DNA of 64,000 bases, from contig NZ_WWCT01000016.1 of assembly GCF_009857605.1 (NCBI RefSeq), positions 1 to 64,000 of the forward strand, written 5' to 3'. A program made the position numbers and the translations under genes. Positions 48,944-58,826 of the stretch are shown piece by piece (position 1 is the first letter of the stretch; each line of letters begins with the position of its first letter). The notes under the pieces were generated by a model, which saw only the letters and a program-made list of their open reading frames with translations, ran no database searches and was not told the origin of the DNA. Source of the DNA: Duganella levis (lineage in GTDB: Bacteria; Pseudomonadota; Gammaproteobacteria; Burkholderiales; Burkholderiaceae_D).

Positions 48944-51900
48944 ATGCGTACTACTCCTATCCTGCGCAGCGCCCGCGCTGCCCGTCTGCGGCGCGCCGCC
49001 ATGGCCTGGCCAGTGCTGGTGGCCGGCTTGCCGATGTCCGTCAGCTACGCGCAGAGCCTGCCTTCGGGCGCCAGCGTCAGCGCCGGCAATGTCACCATCA
49101 AAACGCCAGGCGCCGGCGCGCTGCTGGTGCAGCAGCAGTCGCAACGGGCCGTGGTCAAATGGCAGGACTTCAGCATTGCCAAGGGCAGTAGCGTCACCTT
49201 TGCCCAGCCGAACGTCAATGCCGCCACCTTGAACGTGGTCACCGGCAACCAGTTGTCCGATCTGTCCGGTTCGCTGAAAGCCAATGGCTCGGTGTTCCTG
49301 ATCAACCAGAACGGCATCGCGGTCGGCGCCAGCGGCGTGGTCGACACCAAGGCCGGCTTTATCGCGTCCACGCTCAGCATGGACGAAGACGCCTTCATGA
49401 AGGGCAAGAATGTCTTCAGCGGCAAAGGCGGCGCGGTGCGCAACCAGGGCCAGATCAGCACCGGCGACGGGGGCGCGGTGGTGCTGCTGGGCAGCAGTGT
49501 CAGCAACGAGGGCGTGATCAATGCGCCGCTCGGCAAAGTGGCATTGGCGTCCGGCTCGGCCGCCACGCTGGACCTCAACGGCGACGGCTTCCTGCAAGTG
49601 CTGTTGCCGGCCGACGCCAGCGGCGCCGACGGCCGCGCACTGGTCAGCAACAGCGGCGCCATCCAGGCCGACGGCGGCAGCGTGCTGCTGACTGCGGCCA
49701 CGGTGCGCCAGGCGGTGCGCGAGGCGGTCTACATGCCCGGCACCATCCGCGCCCGCAGCGTGTCCGGCAAGGACGGCGCCATCGTGCTCGATGGCGGCGA
49801 TGGCGGCGCGGTGCGCGTCAGCGGCACGCTCGACGCCAGCGGTGACGCCAGCGCCGGCCGCATCGACATCAGCGGCCAGCAAGTGGCTTTGCAAGGCGCC
49901 CAGCTGCAAGCCAGCGGCGGCCAGCATGGCGGCACGGTACGGGTCGGCGGCGCTTACCAGGGTGGCCATGCGCAAGACGGCGCCGACCGCCTGCCGACGC
50001 TGCGTAACGCCGACACCACCAGCATCGACAATGCCAGCAACATCGACGTCAGCAGCGCGCAAGGCAGCGGCGGCGCGGCGGTGGTCTGGAGCGAACGCAA
50101 CACCGTGATGCAAGGCGCGATCGATGCGCGCGGCGCGCACAGCGGCGGCAAGGTGGAAGTGTCGTCGGCATCGACCGTGCAATCGGTGGCACTGAACCGC
50201 ATTGCGCTGGGACGCGGCGGCAGCCTGCTGCTCGATCCGCAGGACATCAGCATCGACGACAACCAGGTGGCCGACCCGGTCGGCAACCTCGATTACAGCA
50301 CCGGCGCCGGCGGCGCCACCCACCTGTACACCGGCGATCTGACCGCCCTGCTGTCCACCGGCGCCAGCGTGACGCTGAAAGCCAGCCAGGACATCAGCTG
50401 GAACACCTTCTCGGCCAACGTTACCCCGGCCGGCGCCGGCAATGGCGGCGACCTGAACCTGTCGGCCGGCCGCTCGATCGCCTTGTCCGGCCTGTTCAAT
50501 CCGGGACACGGCAACTGGACCCTGCTGGCCAACGACCGCGCCGCCAACGGCGTGGTCAACGCCGACCGCGGCGCCGGCGAAGCCCGCATGGACCTGAGCA
50601 TGGCGCGCGTTCTCAATGGTGACGGCGGCAATCTGTCGCTGACCTTGTCGGATGGCGCCGGCAACAGCAACAACACCGCCGGCGGCATCTGGCTGCCGGA
50701 TTACACCGGCGCCGGCCTGACGGCCCGCATCGCCGCCGGCGTCACCACCGATTTCGGCGCCACGCCCACCATTCGCCTGGCCAACGTCAACACCAGCGGC
50801 AATATCACGCTGGACGGCAACCTGCGCAACCAGAATGGCATGACCATCATCAACAGCGCCAACGGCAACGTCAGCTGGACCGGTGAGCGCAGCGGCTCCA
50901 CCATCGGCGGCGAAGGCGCGCTGCAATTCCAGCAGAACGGCGTGGCCACGCGCTATGGCGTGTTTAGCAGCTTCAACGATTCCGTGCGCGCCGCGCTGGG
51001 CGACGGCAGCGGCCTGGGCGTCAGCCGCATCTATGGCGATGCCAACCCGGATGGCGCCCACCTCGGCCAGAACCTGCTGCACATCACGGCCGGCAGCAGC
51101 ACCGATGCGATCGCCGATATCCAGTCGGCGCTGAACTTTGCCGTGAGCGGCCCCGGCGTCACCGCCAATGCCGGCGGCGGCTACGCGCTGAACCTGTCGG
51201 CCAGCGCCAACAGCGGCCAGCGCGCGCCGCTGACCAGCAACTACTTCATCGACATGGCCACGGCCAGCATTCCGCTGACCATCAGCAAGCGCGCGCTGAC
51301 GCCGACCATCAGCAGCGGCAGCACCACCTACGGCACCGCTGCCAGCGTGGTCAGCCTGGCCAACATCGTCAACGGCGACAGCGTAGCGCCGGTCGCCACC
51401 CGCAACGGCACGGGCGGCATTGTGCTCGACAGCGTTGGCGCCGGCTATGGCTTCGATGTGCGCACCGGCGCCGGCCTGTCCAACTTCACGTTGACCGGCC
51501 TGAGCGGCGCGGCGGCGGGCAACTACACGCTGAACCTGGGCGGCGCCATCAACGGCACGCTGTCGGTGGACCGCAAGACGTTAACGGCTTCTACCAGCGG
51601 CGGCAACAGCATCTATGGCGACGCCATGGGCTGGGTGAGCTACACGCTGCAAGGCATGCTCAGCGGCGACGACGTCACCGGGCAGACTGCGCTGACCAGC
51701 GGCGGCGTGGCGGTGACCGGCACCGCGCGCGTCCCGGTCGGCACCTATGCCTATGCAGTGACCAGCCTCGGCGGGCATGACGTCGCCAATTATCAGCTGG
51801 CCAGCAGTGGCAACAGTTATTCGACGTTTAACGTCACGCCACGCACGCTGAACTACAGCATCGACACCGTCAACACGACCTATGGCGTGGCAACCGGCGC

Positions 51901-54900
51901 CGGCACCGTCCAATTGACCAATCTGCTGCCCGGCGACAATGTCGTGGCAGGCGCAGCCAAAGTGGTGATCGGTGGCGCCAATCTGGCCGGCACCTCAGTC
52001 ACCACGCGCGCCGGCGACTACGCCATCACCAACAGCGGCTTCAGTGGTAGCGATCTCGGCAACTACGTGCTAGCTGGCAGCAACGCAAACATGCATGTCA
52101 GCACCAGAATGCTGTCCTTGAACGACATCCTGGTCACGCAGACCTACGGCGACACCATCGTCGCGCCGCTGCTTGGCATTATCAATGGCGACCATGTCTT
52201 CAATGCGCCGTTTGTGCTGTTCGCCGACAGCTACGCTGCAGGCAGCGGTAGCGGCAGCATGCCGGTCGGCGTGTACCGTATCTCGGGCCGGAATGGCCTG
52301 AGCGGCCCCGATGCCGCCAACTACTCACTCGGCTATCACGGCGGCATCACGCCAGACTATTCGCTGAGCATCACGCCACGCGCGGTTACCTACAGCTACA
52401 GCAATTACAACGCGATCTACGGCAACACGGTGGCGCCGGTCGCGGTGCTGGGCAATGTGGTGGCCGGCGACGTGATCAGCCTGTCCGCCGCCGCCAGCAA
52501 CGGCGCCGGCAGCCAGGCGGTCGGCGCCACGCTAGGCGCTGGCAGCTACACGCTGACGGGCGGCGTATTGAGCGGCAATGGCGTCGATCCGGCGCAGCCG
52601 GCCTCCCGGCGCAACTATGTGCTGGCAACCAGCGGCAACACCACGGCCGACATCACCATCTCGCCGCGCACGCTGAGCTGGACGGTGGGCGCCGGCGCGG
52701 CCCAGTACGGCGACGCCGCCACCAATGCGGTCACCTTCGGCGGCATGGGCCTGGTCGGCAACGACGTGGTGCTGCCGAAAGTGCAGGCGCTGGACAGCAA
52801 CGGCGTGGCGCTGGCGCTGCCCAATGTCGGCAACTATAACGCCGGCGTGACCGCGCTGAGTGGTGCGGCGGCCGGTAACTATGTGCTGGCCGGCAACGGC
52901 AACACCACCGGCACGCTGAACGTGATACCGAAACAGATCACCTTCAGCTTCGCCAATCCGGAATCGACCTACGGCAACCTGGCGACGCCGGTGATGTTGA
53001 GCGGCTTCGTCGGCAACGACGGCGCTGCGGCACAATTGCAGGTGACCGTGCACCGCGGCCAGGATAGCGTGGTGCTGACCGACCGCACACCGGTCGGCAG
53101 CTACACCGTGGACGCGTCGGTGGCGAGCTTCAGCAATCCCAATTATGCGATGCCGTCCGCCAGCAACGTCAACGGCGTCCTGACCATCAAGCCACGCCCG
53201 ATCACCTATGACGTGGGCTCGGCCACCATCGTGTACGGCAATACCATCCCGAGTACCACCGCCACGCTGAACGGCGTGCTAAGCGGCGATACTGTCGCGG
53301 CCTACGCCTCGGGCAACATCAACCACACCATCCTGCCGGTCGGCCAGTATCCACTCGGCTATAACGGCACGCCGCTGCTGTATGGCCGCGACGCCGCCAA
53401 TTACCAGGTGGCCGGCCAGAACGCCGCCGGCATGCTGACCGTCACGCCCAAGCCGCTCACCTACATCAACTTGCTGGACGGTGGCGCCTCCTATACCTAC
53501 GGCACGCTCACCCGCCTACCGCAGATCACCACCTTGCTCAACGGCGGCGTGGTGGACGGCGACAACGTCTCACTGAGCCCCTCCAGCTTCAACGGCCTGC
53601 ACCTCTCCAGCGCCGGCTACCTGGCGGCCGGCACCTATGCCATCAACCCCATGTACCTGGTAGGCGCTGGCGCCAGCAACTACACGCTGGCCGCCGACAG
53701 CCAGCAAGACCAGTTGACCATCACCCCGGTCCAGCTGAATTTCGGCTACTACGTGCAGGCGCACGGCGCCAAGCTCGATTCCCAGCTGTACTACGGCAGC
53801 ACCGCCAGCGTCGGTCTCAGCGCCACCGGCCTCACGCCAGTGACATCGCTGCCCGGCCGCCGCAAGGACGACCTCGGCGCCAGCCTGGTCTTCATGTTGC
53901 CGGGCGGCGCCGCCACCACCTTGCCGGACAAGCTGCCCGCAGGCGCCTACAATATCGTGCTGCAGGGCCTGACCGGCGCCGACGCCGGCAACTACGCCGT
54001 CAACCAGCTGGCCAGTCCAACGCTGGGCAACGTCATCGTGGCGCCGCGTCCGATCAGCGTCGATATCGCGGCGCAGACCACCCGCACCTACGGCGACCTG
54101 CCCGGTGCGATTGCCTCGACCGTCCTCGGTGCACTGCCGGGCGACGATGTGCAGGCCCTGATGCAGGCAACCAACAGCGAAAAATACCAGGTCACGCTGA
54201 GCGAGCGCAGCAATGTCGGCAACTACACGATCAGCACCACCGGCCTGACCGGCGCCGACAGCCGCAACTACAAGCTGGTCACCACCGCCACCAGCTGGTA
54301 CGACCCGCTGTGGAATGTCAACTTCAGCGCCACACCGGGAAAAACGGGCAACCTGACCATCAATCCACGCCCGCTGACCATCAGCTATAGCGGCCCCACC
54401 ACATCTACTTATCAGGATCTACTGACCGGCACCTTTACCGTGACCGGCATGGCCAACGGCGACACCCTGCCGCTGCAACAGCAACTGGCGTTCGGACTGA
54501 GCTCGCCGATCGATGGCGTGGTCGGCAGAGTCAGCGTGGCCAATGAGCGCACCAATGTGGGCAGCTATCGCTACTACATTAATTTCATGGGCGACACCAG
54601 CAACTACACCTACTCGAAGGACATCACCACGCTGACCATCGTGCCGCGCACCATCGCGATCAACATTCCGGACGTCAGTGCGGTCTATCTGGATACGCTG
54701 CCTGTGCGGCCGCGGTCGACCGTCACCGGCCTGCGTCAGCCTGAGGACCTGGAACTGCCGCTGGAGATCATCGGCGCCAACGGCAAGCCCATCGCGCCAG
54801 GCGACTATTCGACCACCGACGTCGGCGTCTACCAGATCCAGCCGGTCGGCCTGAGTAAAAATTACAACTTGGACACGGCCAATTCCCACTACGGCAAGTT

Positions 54901-57316
54901 CACCATGAATCCGACGCAAATCCACCTGGATACGCCGGCGCCATCCACGCTCACCTACGGCACCTTGCTGAGTTTCGGCAGCCTGGAGTATTGGAAACCG
55001 CTGGCCGTAATGGGCTCGGGCGCGATGGGCCTGTCGCTCAACATCACGGGCACCGGCATCCCCACCACGCAACTGGCGGCGCTGGCGACGCCCGAGGGCG
55101 GCGCGGCCCAGAACCAGACGCTGACCCAGCGTCTGGACGTCGGCGATTACAGCTACCAGCTGACGCTGGGCGGCGAGAAGGCCAGGAACTTCACGCTGGT
55201 CGGCACCACCGGCGGCAACCTGACCGTCACGCCGAAGCTGCTGACCTACACCGTCGACAACGCCTCCGGCCAGTACGGCAACTACAAGTCGTGTAACGGC
55301 AATAATTGCTACTACTGGAATCCCGGCATCGACCTCGGCACGGCCCGCCTCACCGGCGTGCAGAGCGGCGATACCATCAACGGCACCGTGGCCCTGCTCG
55401 ACACGCTCGGCAATCCGGTTGTGATCGACAGCAAAACCGCAGTCGGCACGTATTTAGAAGTGGTGACCGGCCTCACCGGCGATAAGGTGCACAACTACCG
55501 CATCGCGCCGGGCGGCAGCGCCCCCGGCCTCATGCAGATCACGCCGATGTGGCTCAGTTTCGCCACCACCAGCGGAATTTTCCTGGGCGGCTACGGCTTT
55601 GCCGGTACGCCGGGCGTGCCGACGCTGCGCGGACCGGACGGCGCCGTGCTGCCGAATGGCGACCAGGTGGAGGGGCTGGTCACCGCCCACGACCCGTCTG
55701 GCCGCATCGTGGCCAACCTCAACCAGTTGATGGCCGGCCGCTACACCTTTACCGTGGACGGTCTGACCGGCAAGGACGCCGGCAACTACCGCCTGATCCG
55801 CTTCAACTCCAACGGTTCGTATGGGGCCAACGACGTCGGCACGCTGGACGTGTATGCCGACACCACGCTGGGCCTGGGCCTGGTGCAGCAGGTGACGCCG
55901 CCACCGGCGCCACCGCCGCCGCCGGCGCCGCCGATCGTCAAAGTGCCGCAGTCCAACACGCCGACGCCGGAATTCAACCAGATCGCCAGCATCGTGCCAA
56001 CCAGCACCCCGATCCTGACCGCGCAGACGCAGATCGGCAACAGCACCGTCACGGTGGAGGCCAGCACCTCCGGCGTGACGGTGCGGGCGCCGGCGCTGGG
56101 CATGGTGGCCGACGATGGCGGCATCCGCTTCACCAGCGGCTCCGGTACCAGCGGCGCCACCGATACCACCCGTCCGCCCACCACCACCGGCGCCAGCGGC
56201 GACACCAACGTCGGCCTGACCAGCGTGGGCGTGAGCGGCGCGGCGGCAGCCGGCGCCGAGGGTGGCGCCAGCCTGGGCGACAACGCCAGCATTTCGGCGC
56301 AAGCCCAGGCCACCATCGACGCGCTGGCCAAGGTCGGCATCACCGGCGTGACCGTGACCGCCAACGCCAGCGTCCACAGCGATGTGGAGCTCAACTTCGG
56401 CCCCGGCTACGCCTCGGTCGGCGTGCAGGGCGACGCCAGCGTCAACATCACCATCAGCCGCACCGGCGCCCACATCGTCGCCGATGCCAGCGCCGGCGTG
56501 AACGCCGATGTCGGCGTCAGCGACCATGTCGGCGGTGTCGGCACGGTCAGCGGCAACGTCGGCGCCGGCGCCTTCGTCTACGCGCGGTCGGATACCCAGT
56601 ACGGCTACGCGAATGGCAGGGTCACCACCACGGTCGACGAATCGGTCGGCGTCGGCGCCCGCATCGGCGCCTCGGGCGGCGTTTCCGGCAGTGTCGGCAG
56701 CGTCGAAGCGGGCGCCACGCTGTATTCGCCCGGCTCGGTCGGCATCGGTTTCAGCTGGACCGGCGGCTATTCGGACGGTGCGGTGACGGTCGGCTTCGAC
56801 CTCGGCGCCAAGCTCGGCATCGGCGGCCTGGACCTGAAGCTCAACTTCACCATCGATCCGATGGCGGGCATGAACGCGATTGCCAACAGCAGCTTTGCTT
56901 CGTGGCTGTTCAGCGCGTTTGGCGGCTCCACCTATGACGAGCGCGAAACCGAAACCAATGAAAACAACCATGGCGCCGACCTGAAGAACGATCCGGTGAC
57001 CCGCTTCGCCTTCCTCAAATCGCACACCAACTGGCAGAACGCCTACAAGGACCAGACCGACAACAAGGCCTTCTACGCCAACTACCAGGCGCTGCTGGAC
57101 AGGACCGCCGCCGTCACCAAGCGCGAGGCCGATGCCCAGGCCACCTTCCTGGACCTGCTGAAGACCGATCCGGCCAAGGCGGTGGCCTACGCCCACGCCG
57201 GCAACCTGGCCCAACTGAACGGCGCCGAAAATGACCTGACCAACAACGCCAAGGACATGGGCGTGCAACTGGCCGTCAAGGACGGCAAGCTGGCCTATGT
57301 CAGCATTTCGAAATAA
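48944..57316 (+). CDS. Giant two-partner secretion exoprotein with MBG/YDG repeats (TpsA)
   Basis: About 2,790 residues. Long signal peptide (AMAWPVLVAGLPMSVSYA), TPS secretion domain (about 35-170; FAQPNVNAATLNVVTG, LINQNGIAVG, where the usual NPNGI is NQNGI), a beta-helical region, then about 16 MBG/YDG-type repeats of roughly 95 residues (about 780-2305), each starting with PRxLTY...YG and ending GNYxL. A Pro-rich hinge (PPPAPPPPPAPP, about 2325) precedes a Gly/Ala/Val-rich C-terminal domain (about 2340-2640) and a helical tail. Probably a surface adhesin. A TTG at 48935 is an alternative start. Encoded with TpsB and followed by two exported partner proteins. Confidence 0.9.
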   Translation: MRTTPILRSARAARLRRAAMAWPVLVAGLPMSVSYAQSLPSGASVSAGNVTIKTPGAGALLVQQQSQRAVVKWQDFSIAKGSSVTFAQPNVNAATLNVVTGNQLSDLSGSLKANGSVFLINQNGIAVGASGVVDTKAGFIASTLSMDEDAFMKGKNVFSGKGGAVRNQGQISTGDGGAVVLLGSSVSNEGVINAPLGKVALASGSAATLDLNGDGFLQVLLPADASGADGRALVSNSGAIQADGGSVLLTAATVRQAVREAVYMPGTIRARSVSGKDGAIVLDGGDGGAVRVSGTLDASGDASAGRIDISGQQVALQGAQLQASGGQHGGTVRVGGAYQGGHAQDGADRLPTLRNADTTSIDNASNIDVSSAQGSGGAAVVWSERNTVMQGAIDARGAHSGGKVEVSSASTVQSVALNRIALGRGGSLLLDPQDISIDDNQVADPVGNLDYSTGAGGATHLYTGDLTALLSTGASVTLKASQDISWNTFSANVTPAGAGNGGDLNLSAGRSIALSGLFNPGHGNWTLLANDRAANGVVNADRGAGEARMDLSMARVLNGDGGNLSLTLSDGAGNSNNTAGGIWLPDYTGAGLTARIAAGVTTDFGATPTIRLANVNTSGNITLDGNLRNQNGMTIINSANGNVSWTGERSGSTIGGEGALQFQQNGVATRYGVFSSFNDSVRAALGDGSGLGVSRIYGDANPDGAHLGQNLLHITAGSSTDAIADIQSALNFAVSGPGVTANAGGGYALNLSASANSGQRAPLTSNYFIDMATASIPLTISKRALTPTISSGSTTYGTAASVVSLANIVNGDSVAPVATRNGTGGIVLDSVGAGYGFDVRTGAGLSNFTLTGLSGAAAGNYTLNLGGAINGTLSVDRKTLTASTSGGNSIYGDAMGWVSYTLQGMLSGDDVTGQTALTSGGVAVTGTARVPVGTYAYAVTSLGGHDVANYQLASSGNSYSTFNVTPRTLNYSIDTVNTTYGVATGAGTVQLTNLLPGDNVVAGAAKVVIGGANLAGTSVTTRAGDYAITNSGFSGSDLGNYVLAGSNANMHVSTRMLSLNDILVTQTYGDTIVAPLLGIINGDHVFNAPFVLFADSYAAGSGSGSMPVGVYRISGRNGLSGPDAANYSLGYHGGITPDYSLSITPRAVTYSYSNYNAIYGNTVAPVAVLGNVVAGDVISLSAAASNGAGSQAVGATLGAGSYTLTGGVLSGNGVDPAQPASRRNYVLATSGNTTADITISPRTLSWTVGAGAAQYGDAATNAVTFGGMGLVGNDVVLPKVQALDSNGVALALPNVGNYNAGVTALSGAAAGNYVLAGNGNTTGTLNVIPKQITFSFANPESTYGNLATPVMLSGFVGNDGAAAQLQVTVHRGQDSVVLTDRTPVGSYTVDASVASFSNPNYAMPSASNVNGVLTIKPRPITYDVGSATIVYGNTIPSTTATLNGVLSGDTVAAYASGNINHTILPVGQYPLGYNGTPLLYGRDAANYQVAGQNAAGMLTVTPKPLTYINLLDGGASYTYGTLTRLPQITTLLNGGVVDGDNVSLSPSSFNGLHLSSAGYLAAGTYAINPMYLVGAGASNYTLAADSQQDQLTITPVQLNFGYYVQAHGAKLDSQLYYGSTASVGLSATGLTPVTSLPGRRKDDLGASLVFMLPGGAATTLPDKLPAGAYNIVLQGLTGADAGNYAVNQLASPTLGNVIVAPRPISVDIAAQTTRTYGDLPGAIASTVLGALPGDDVQALMQATNSEKYQVTLSERSNVGNYTISTTGLTGADSRNYKLVTTATSWYDPLWNVNFSATPGKTGNLTINPRPLTISYSGPTTSTYQDLLTGTFTVTGMANGDTLPLQQQLAFGLSSPIDGVVGRVSVANERTNVGSYRYYINFMGDTSNYTYSKDITTLTIVPRTIAINIPDVSAVYLDTLPVRPRSTVTGLRQPEDLELPLEIIGANGKPIAPGDYSTTDVGVYQIQPVGLSKNYNLDTANSHYGKFTMNPTQIHLDTPAPSTLTYGTLLSFGSLEYWKPLAVMGSGAMGLSLNITGTGIPTTQLAALATPEGGAAQNQTLTQRLDVGDYSYQLTLGGEKARNFTLVGTTGGNLTVTPKLLTYTVDNASGQYGNYKSCNGNNCYYWNPGIDLGTARLTGVQSGDTINGTVALLDTLGNPVVIDSKTAVGTYLEVVTGLTGDKVHNYRIAPGGSAPGLMQITPMWLSFATTSGIFLGGYGFAGTPGVPTLRGPDGAVLPNGDQVEGLVTAHDPSGRIVANLNQLMAGRYTFTVDGLTGKDAGNYRLIRFNSNGSYGANDVGTLDVYADTTLGLGLVQQVTPPPAPPPPPAPPIVKVPQSNTPTPEFNQIASIVPTSTPILTAQTQIGNSTVTVEASTSGVTVRAPALGMVADDGGIRFTSGSGTSGATDTTRPPTTTGASGDTNVGLTSVGVSGAAAAGAEGGASLGDNASISAQAQATIDALAKVGITGVTVTANASVHSDVELNFGPGYASVGVQGDASVNITISRTGAHIVADASAGVNADVGVSDHVGGVGTVSGNVGAGAFVYARSDTQYGYANGRVTTTVDESVGVGARIGASGGVSGSVGSVEAGATLYSPGSVGIGFSWTGGYSDGAVTVGFDLGAKLGIGGLDLKLNFTIDPMAGMNAIANSSFASWLFSAFGGSTYDERETETNENNHGADLKNDPVTRFAFLKSHTNWQNAYKDQTDNKAFYANYQALLDRTAAVTKREADAQATFLDLLKTDPAKAVAYAHAGNLAQLNGAENDLTNNAKDMGVQLAVKDGKLAYVSISK

Positions 57317-57325
57317 GGAGCAACG

Positions 57326-58033
57326 ATGACATTACAACGACAACTGATCGCCGCCGCTGCCGGCGCCCTGCTGCTGGCCCAGGCCCAGGCCCAGAACGGG
57401 CCGGAACTATCGCTCAGCGGCCAGCCGCGCTCGTGGCTGGTGCAAGGCCGCGCCTGGCAGTCGGAAGGCTATGAAGGCGCGCGCTGGGGCATGAGCGTGG
57501 AGCAAGTCAAAGCGGTGATTGCCGCCGCCCACCCACAGGCGCTGGCCACGCTCAAACAGCAGACCGACCTGGAAACCCGCACCCTGGGCATGGCGGTGGT
57601 GCTGCCGTCGCTGGCGCCGGGACCGGGTCCGGTCACCATCAGCTATGTGTTCGGCGCCACTCGCCACGGCCTGATCGCCGTGCACCTGACCTGGGTGCAG
57701 CCAGGCAATCCATCCGAGCCCCAGCGCCAGGCGCTGCTGAAGGCCGGCACCGAACTGGCCAGCGGCCTGGTCGGCTTCCGCTGGCCGGAGCTGGGCACGA
57801 CCCGCGGCCAGGTGCGCGGTCCCGGCGCACTGGTACTATTTTCCGGCCGCGACCCGGCCGGCGGCGGCGTCGAGATCCGCCTCGACGGCATCAGCTACGA
57901 TGTCGAGCGCCGTGGCGCGCCCGGCCAGACCGACCATAAAACGGCGCCGCCCGGACCGGCCGGTCTGCGCCTGTCCTATGTTGCCAGTCTCGACAATCCC
58001 GACGTTTACCAGATCCCGCCCGGCTCCTTTTGA
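57326..58033 (+). CDS. Exported protein of the TPS cassette, paralogue A
   Basis: A 235-residue protein with a signal peptide (QLIAAAAGALLLAQAQAQ). It has the block ARWGMSVEQVKAVI, then ISYVFGATRHGLIAVHLTW and NPSEPQRQALL, and ends IPPGSF. These blocks recur in the next gene (HFGMTEAEVRQAV, VSYIFGATSHQLIQVNVVW, QPSEQERAQI, KPGSF), so the two are paralogues. No known domain is recognised. The ATG is 10 bases after the TpsA stop, with an AAGGAG site, indicating one operon with the exoprotein. Confidence 0.75.
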   Translation: MTLQRQLIAAAAGALLLAQAQAQNGPELSLSGQPRSWLVQGRAWQSEGYEGARWGMSVEQVKAVIAAAHPQALATLKQQTDLETRTLGMAVVLPSLAPGPGPVTISYVFGATRHGLIAVHLTWVQPGNPSEPQRQALLKAGTELASGLVGFRWPELGTTRGQVRGPGALVLFSGRDPAGGGVEIRLDGISYDVERRGAPGQTDHKTAPPGPAGLRLSYVASLDNPDVYQIPPGSF

Positions 58034-58057
58034 GCAGGCCCAGCAAGAAAGCACACC

Positions 58058-58726
58058 ATGTCCAACCGATTCTTCCGCCAACTGACTGTTCTCATGACCT
58101 TCGCCATCGCCACTGCCGTCCAGGCCCAGGCGCCAGTCCCTGCGCCTTCGCCAGCCGCGCCCGCCGCACCGGCGCTCCACGTGATCACCGGCTTCCGCAG
58201 CGCTCACTTCGGTATGACTGAAGCCGAAGTCCGGCAGGCGGTGCAGCACGACTTCCCGGCCGACGCCGCCGGCCTGCGCGCCTTCGACAACCCTACCGAA
58301 CGCACCCGTGTGCTGGCGGTCGGCTTGCTGAAGCTGGAACCGGGACCGGCCTCCGCCGCCGTCAGCTACATCTTCGGCGCCACTTCGCACCAGTTGATCC
58401 AGGTCAACGTCGTGTGGACCACCGGCGAACAGCCGAGCGAACAGGAGCGCGCGCAGATCGCCGCCGCCGGTTTCCAGCTGACCTCGTATTTCCGTGAATT
58501 GACGTGGGAACCGGGCCACACCGGCAGCGGCGCGTCGCGCGCTCCCGGCGTGCTGACCCTGTTCACCGGCGTGGACAGCAAGAATGCCGTGGTAGAAGTG
58601 CGCCTGAGCGGCGTCGCGGTGGGCAAGGCGGCGCAGCCCGCCGGCCCAACCCAGCTGCGCCTGGCATACGCGGCCAAAGCCGGCCAGCCGGATGTGGCGC
58701 CGGCGCCGAAACCAGGCTCGTTCTGA
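58058..58726 (+). CDS. Exported protein of the TPS cassette, paralogue B
   Basis: A 222-residue protein with a signal peptide (TVLMTFAIATAVQAQ) and a Pro/Ala linker before the domain shared with paralogue A: FGMTEAEVRQAV, YIFGATSHQLIQVNV, PSEQERAQI, TLFTGVDS and a C-terminal KPGSF. Equal domain order and tandem position imply duplication. Periplasmic location is predicted; a chaperone, processing or anchoring role for the exoprotein is a guess from context only. It ends about 50 bases before a tRNA-Arg direct repeat. Confidence 0.75.
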   Translation: MSNRFFRQLTVLMTFAIATAVQAQAPVPAPSPAAPAAPALHVITGFRSAHFGMTEAEVRQAVQHDFPADAAGLRAFDNPTERTRVLAVGLLKLEPGPASAAVSYIFGATSHQLIQVNVVWTTGEQPSEQERAQIAAAGFQLTSYFRELTWEPGHTGSGASRAPGVLTLFTGVDSKNAVVEVRLSGVAVGKAAQPAGPTQLRLAYAAKAGQPDVAPAPKPGSF

Positions 58727-58782
58727 TCGCGCGGCCGTCGCAAGACGGCCGCATCCATCATCAAATGCAGCGTGCAAAGCAA

Positions 58783-58812
58783 AAGGGCCTGAAGATTTCT
58801 CTTCAGGCCCTT
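58783..58812 (-). terminator. Terminator of tRNA-Arg copy 4
   Basis: Identical to the hairpin after copy 1: 12-bp perfect stem, 6-base loop, T-run on the minus strand. Confidence 0.85.
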
Positions 58813-58826
58813 CTACTTACGAATTT

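Noticed and set aside
48812..51082. 756-codon minus-strand frame opposite TpsB/TpsA
   Set aside because: Repetitive Ala/Gly/Val/His composition mirroring the TpsA coding strand; no homology seen.
51270..55860. Regular repeats suggesting a CRISPR or satellite array
   Set aside because: The repeats are diverged at the DNA level and in frame; they are protein repeats (about 95 residues) of the MBG/YDG type.
56300..57316. Contact-dependent inhibition toxin at the TpsA C-terminus
   Set aside because: No toxin motif (such as VENN) and no small immunity gene directly after; the next gene is an exported paralogue pair.
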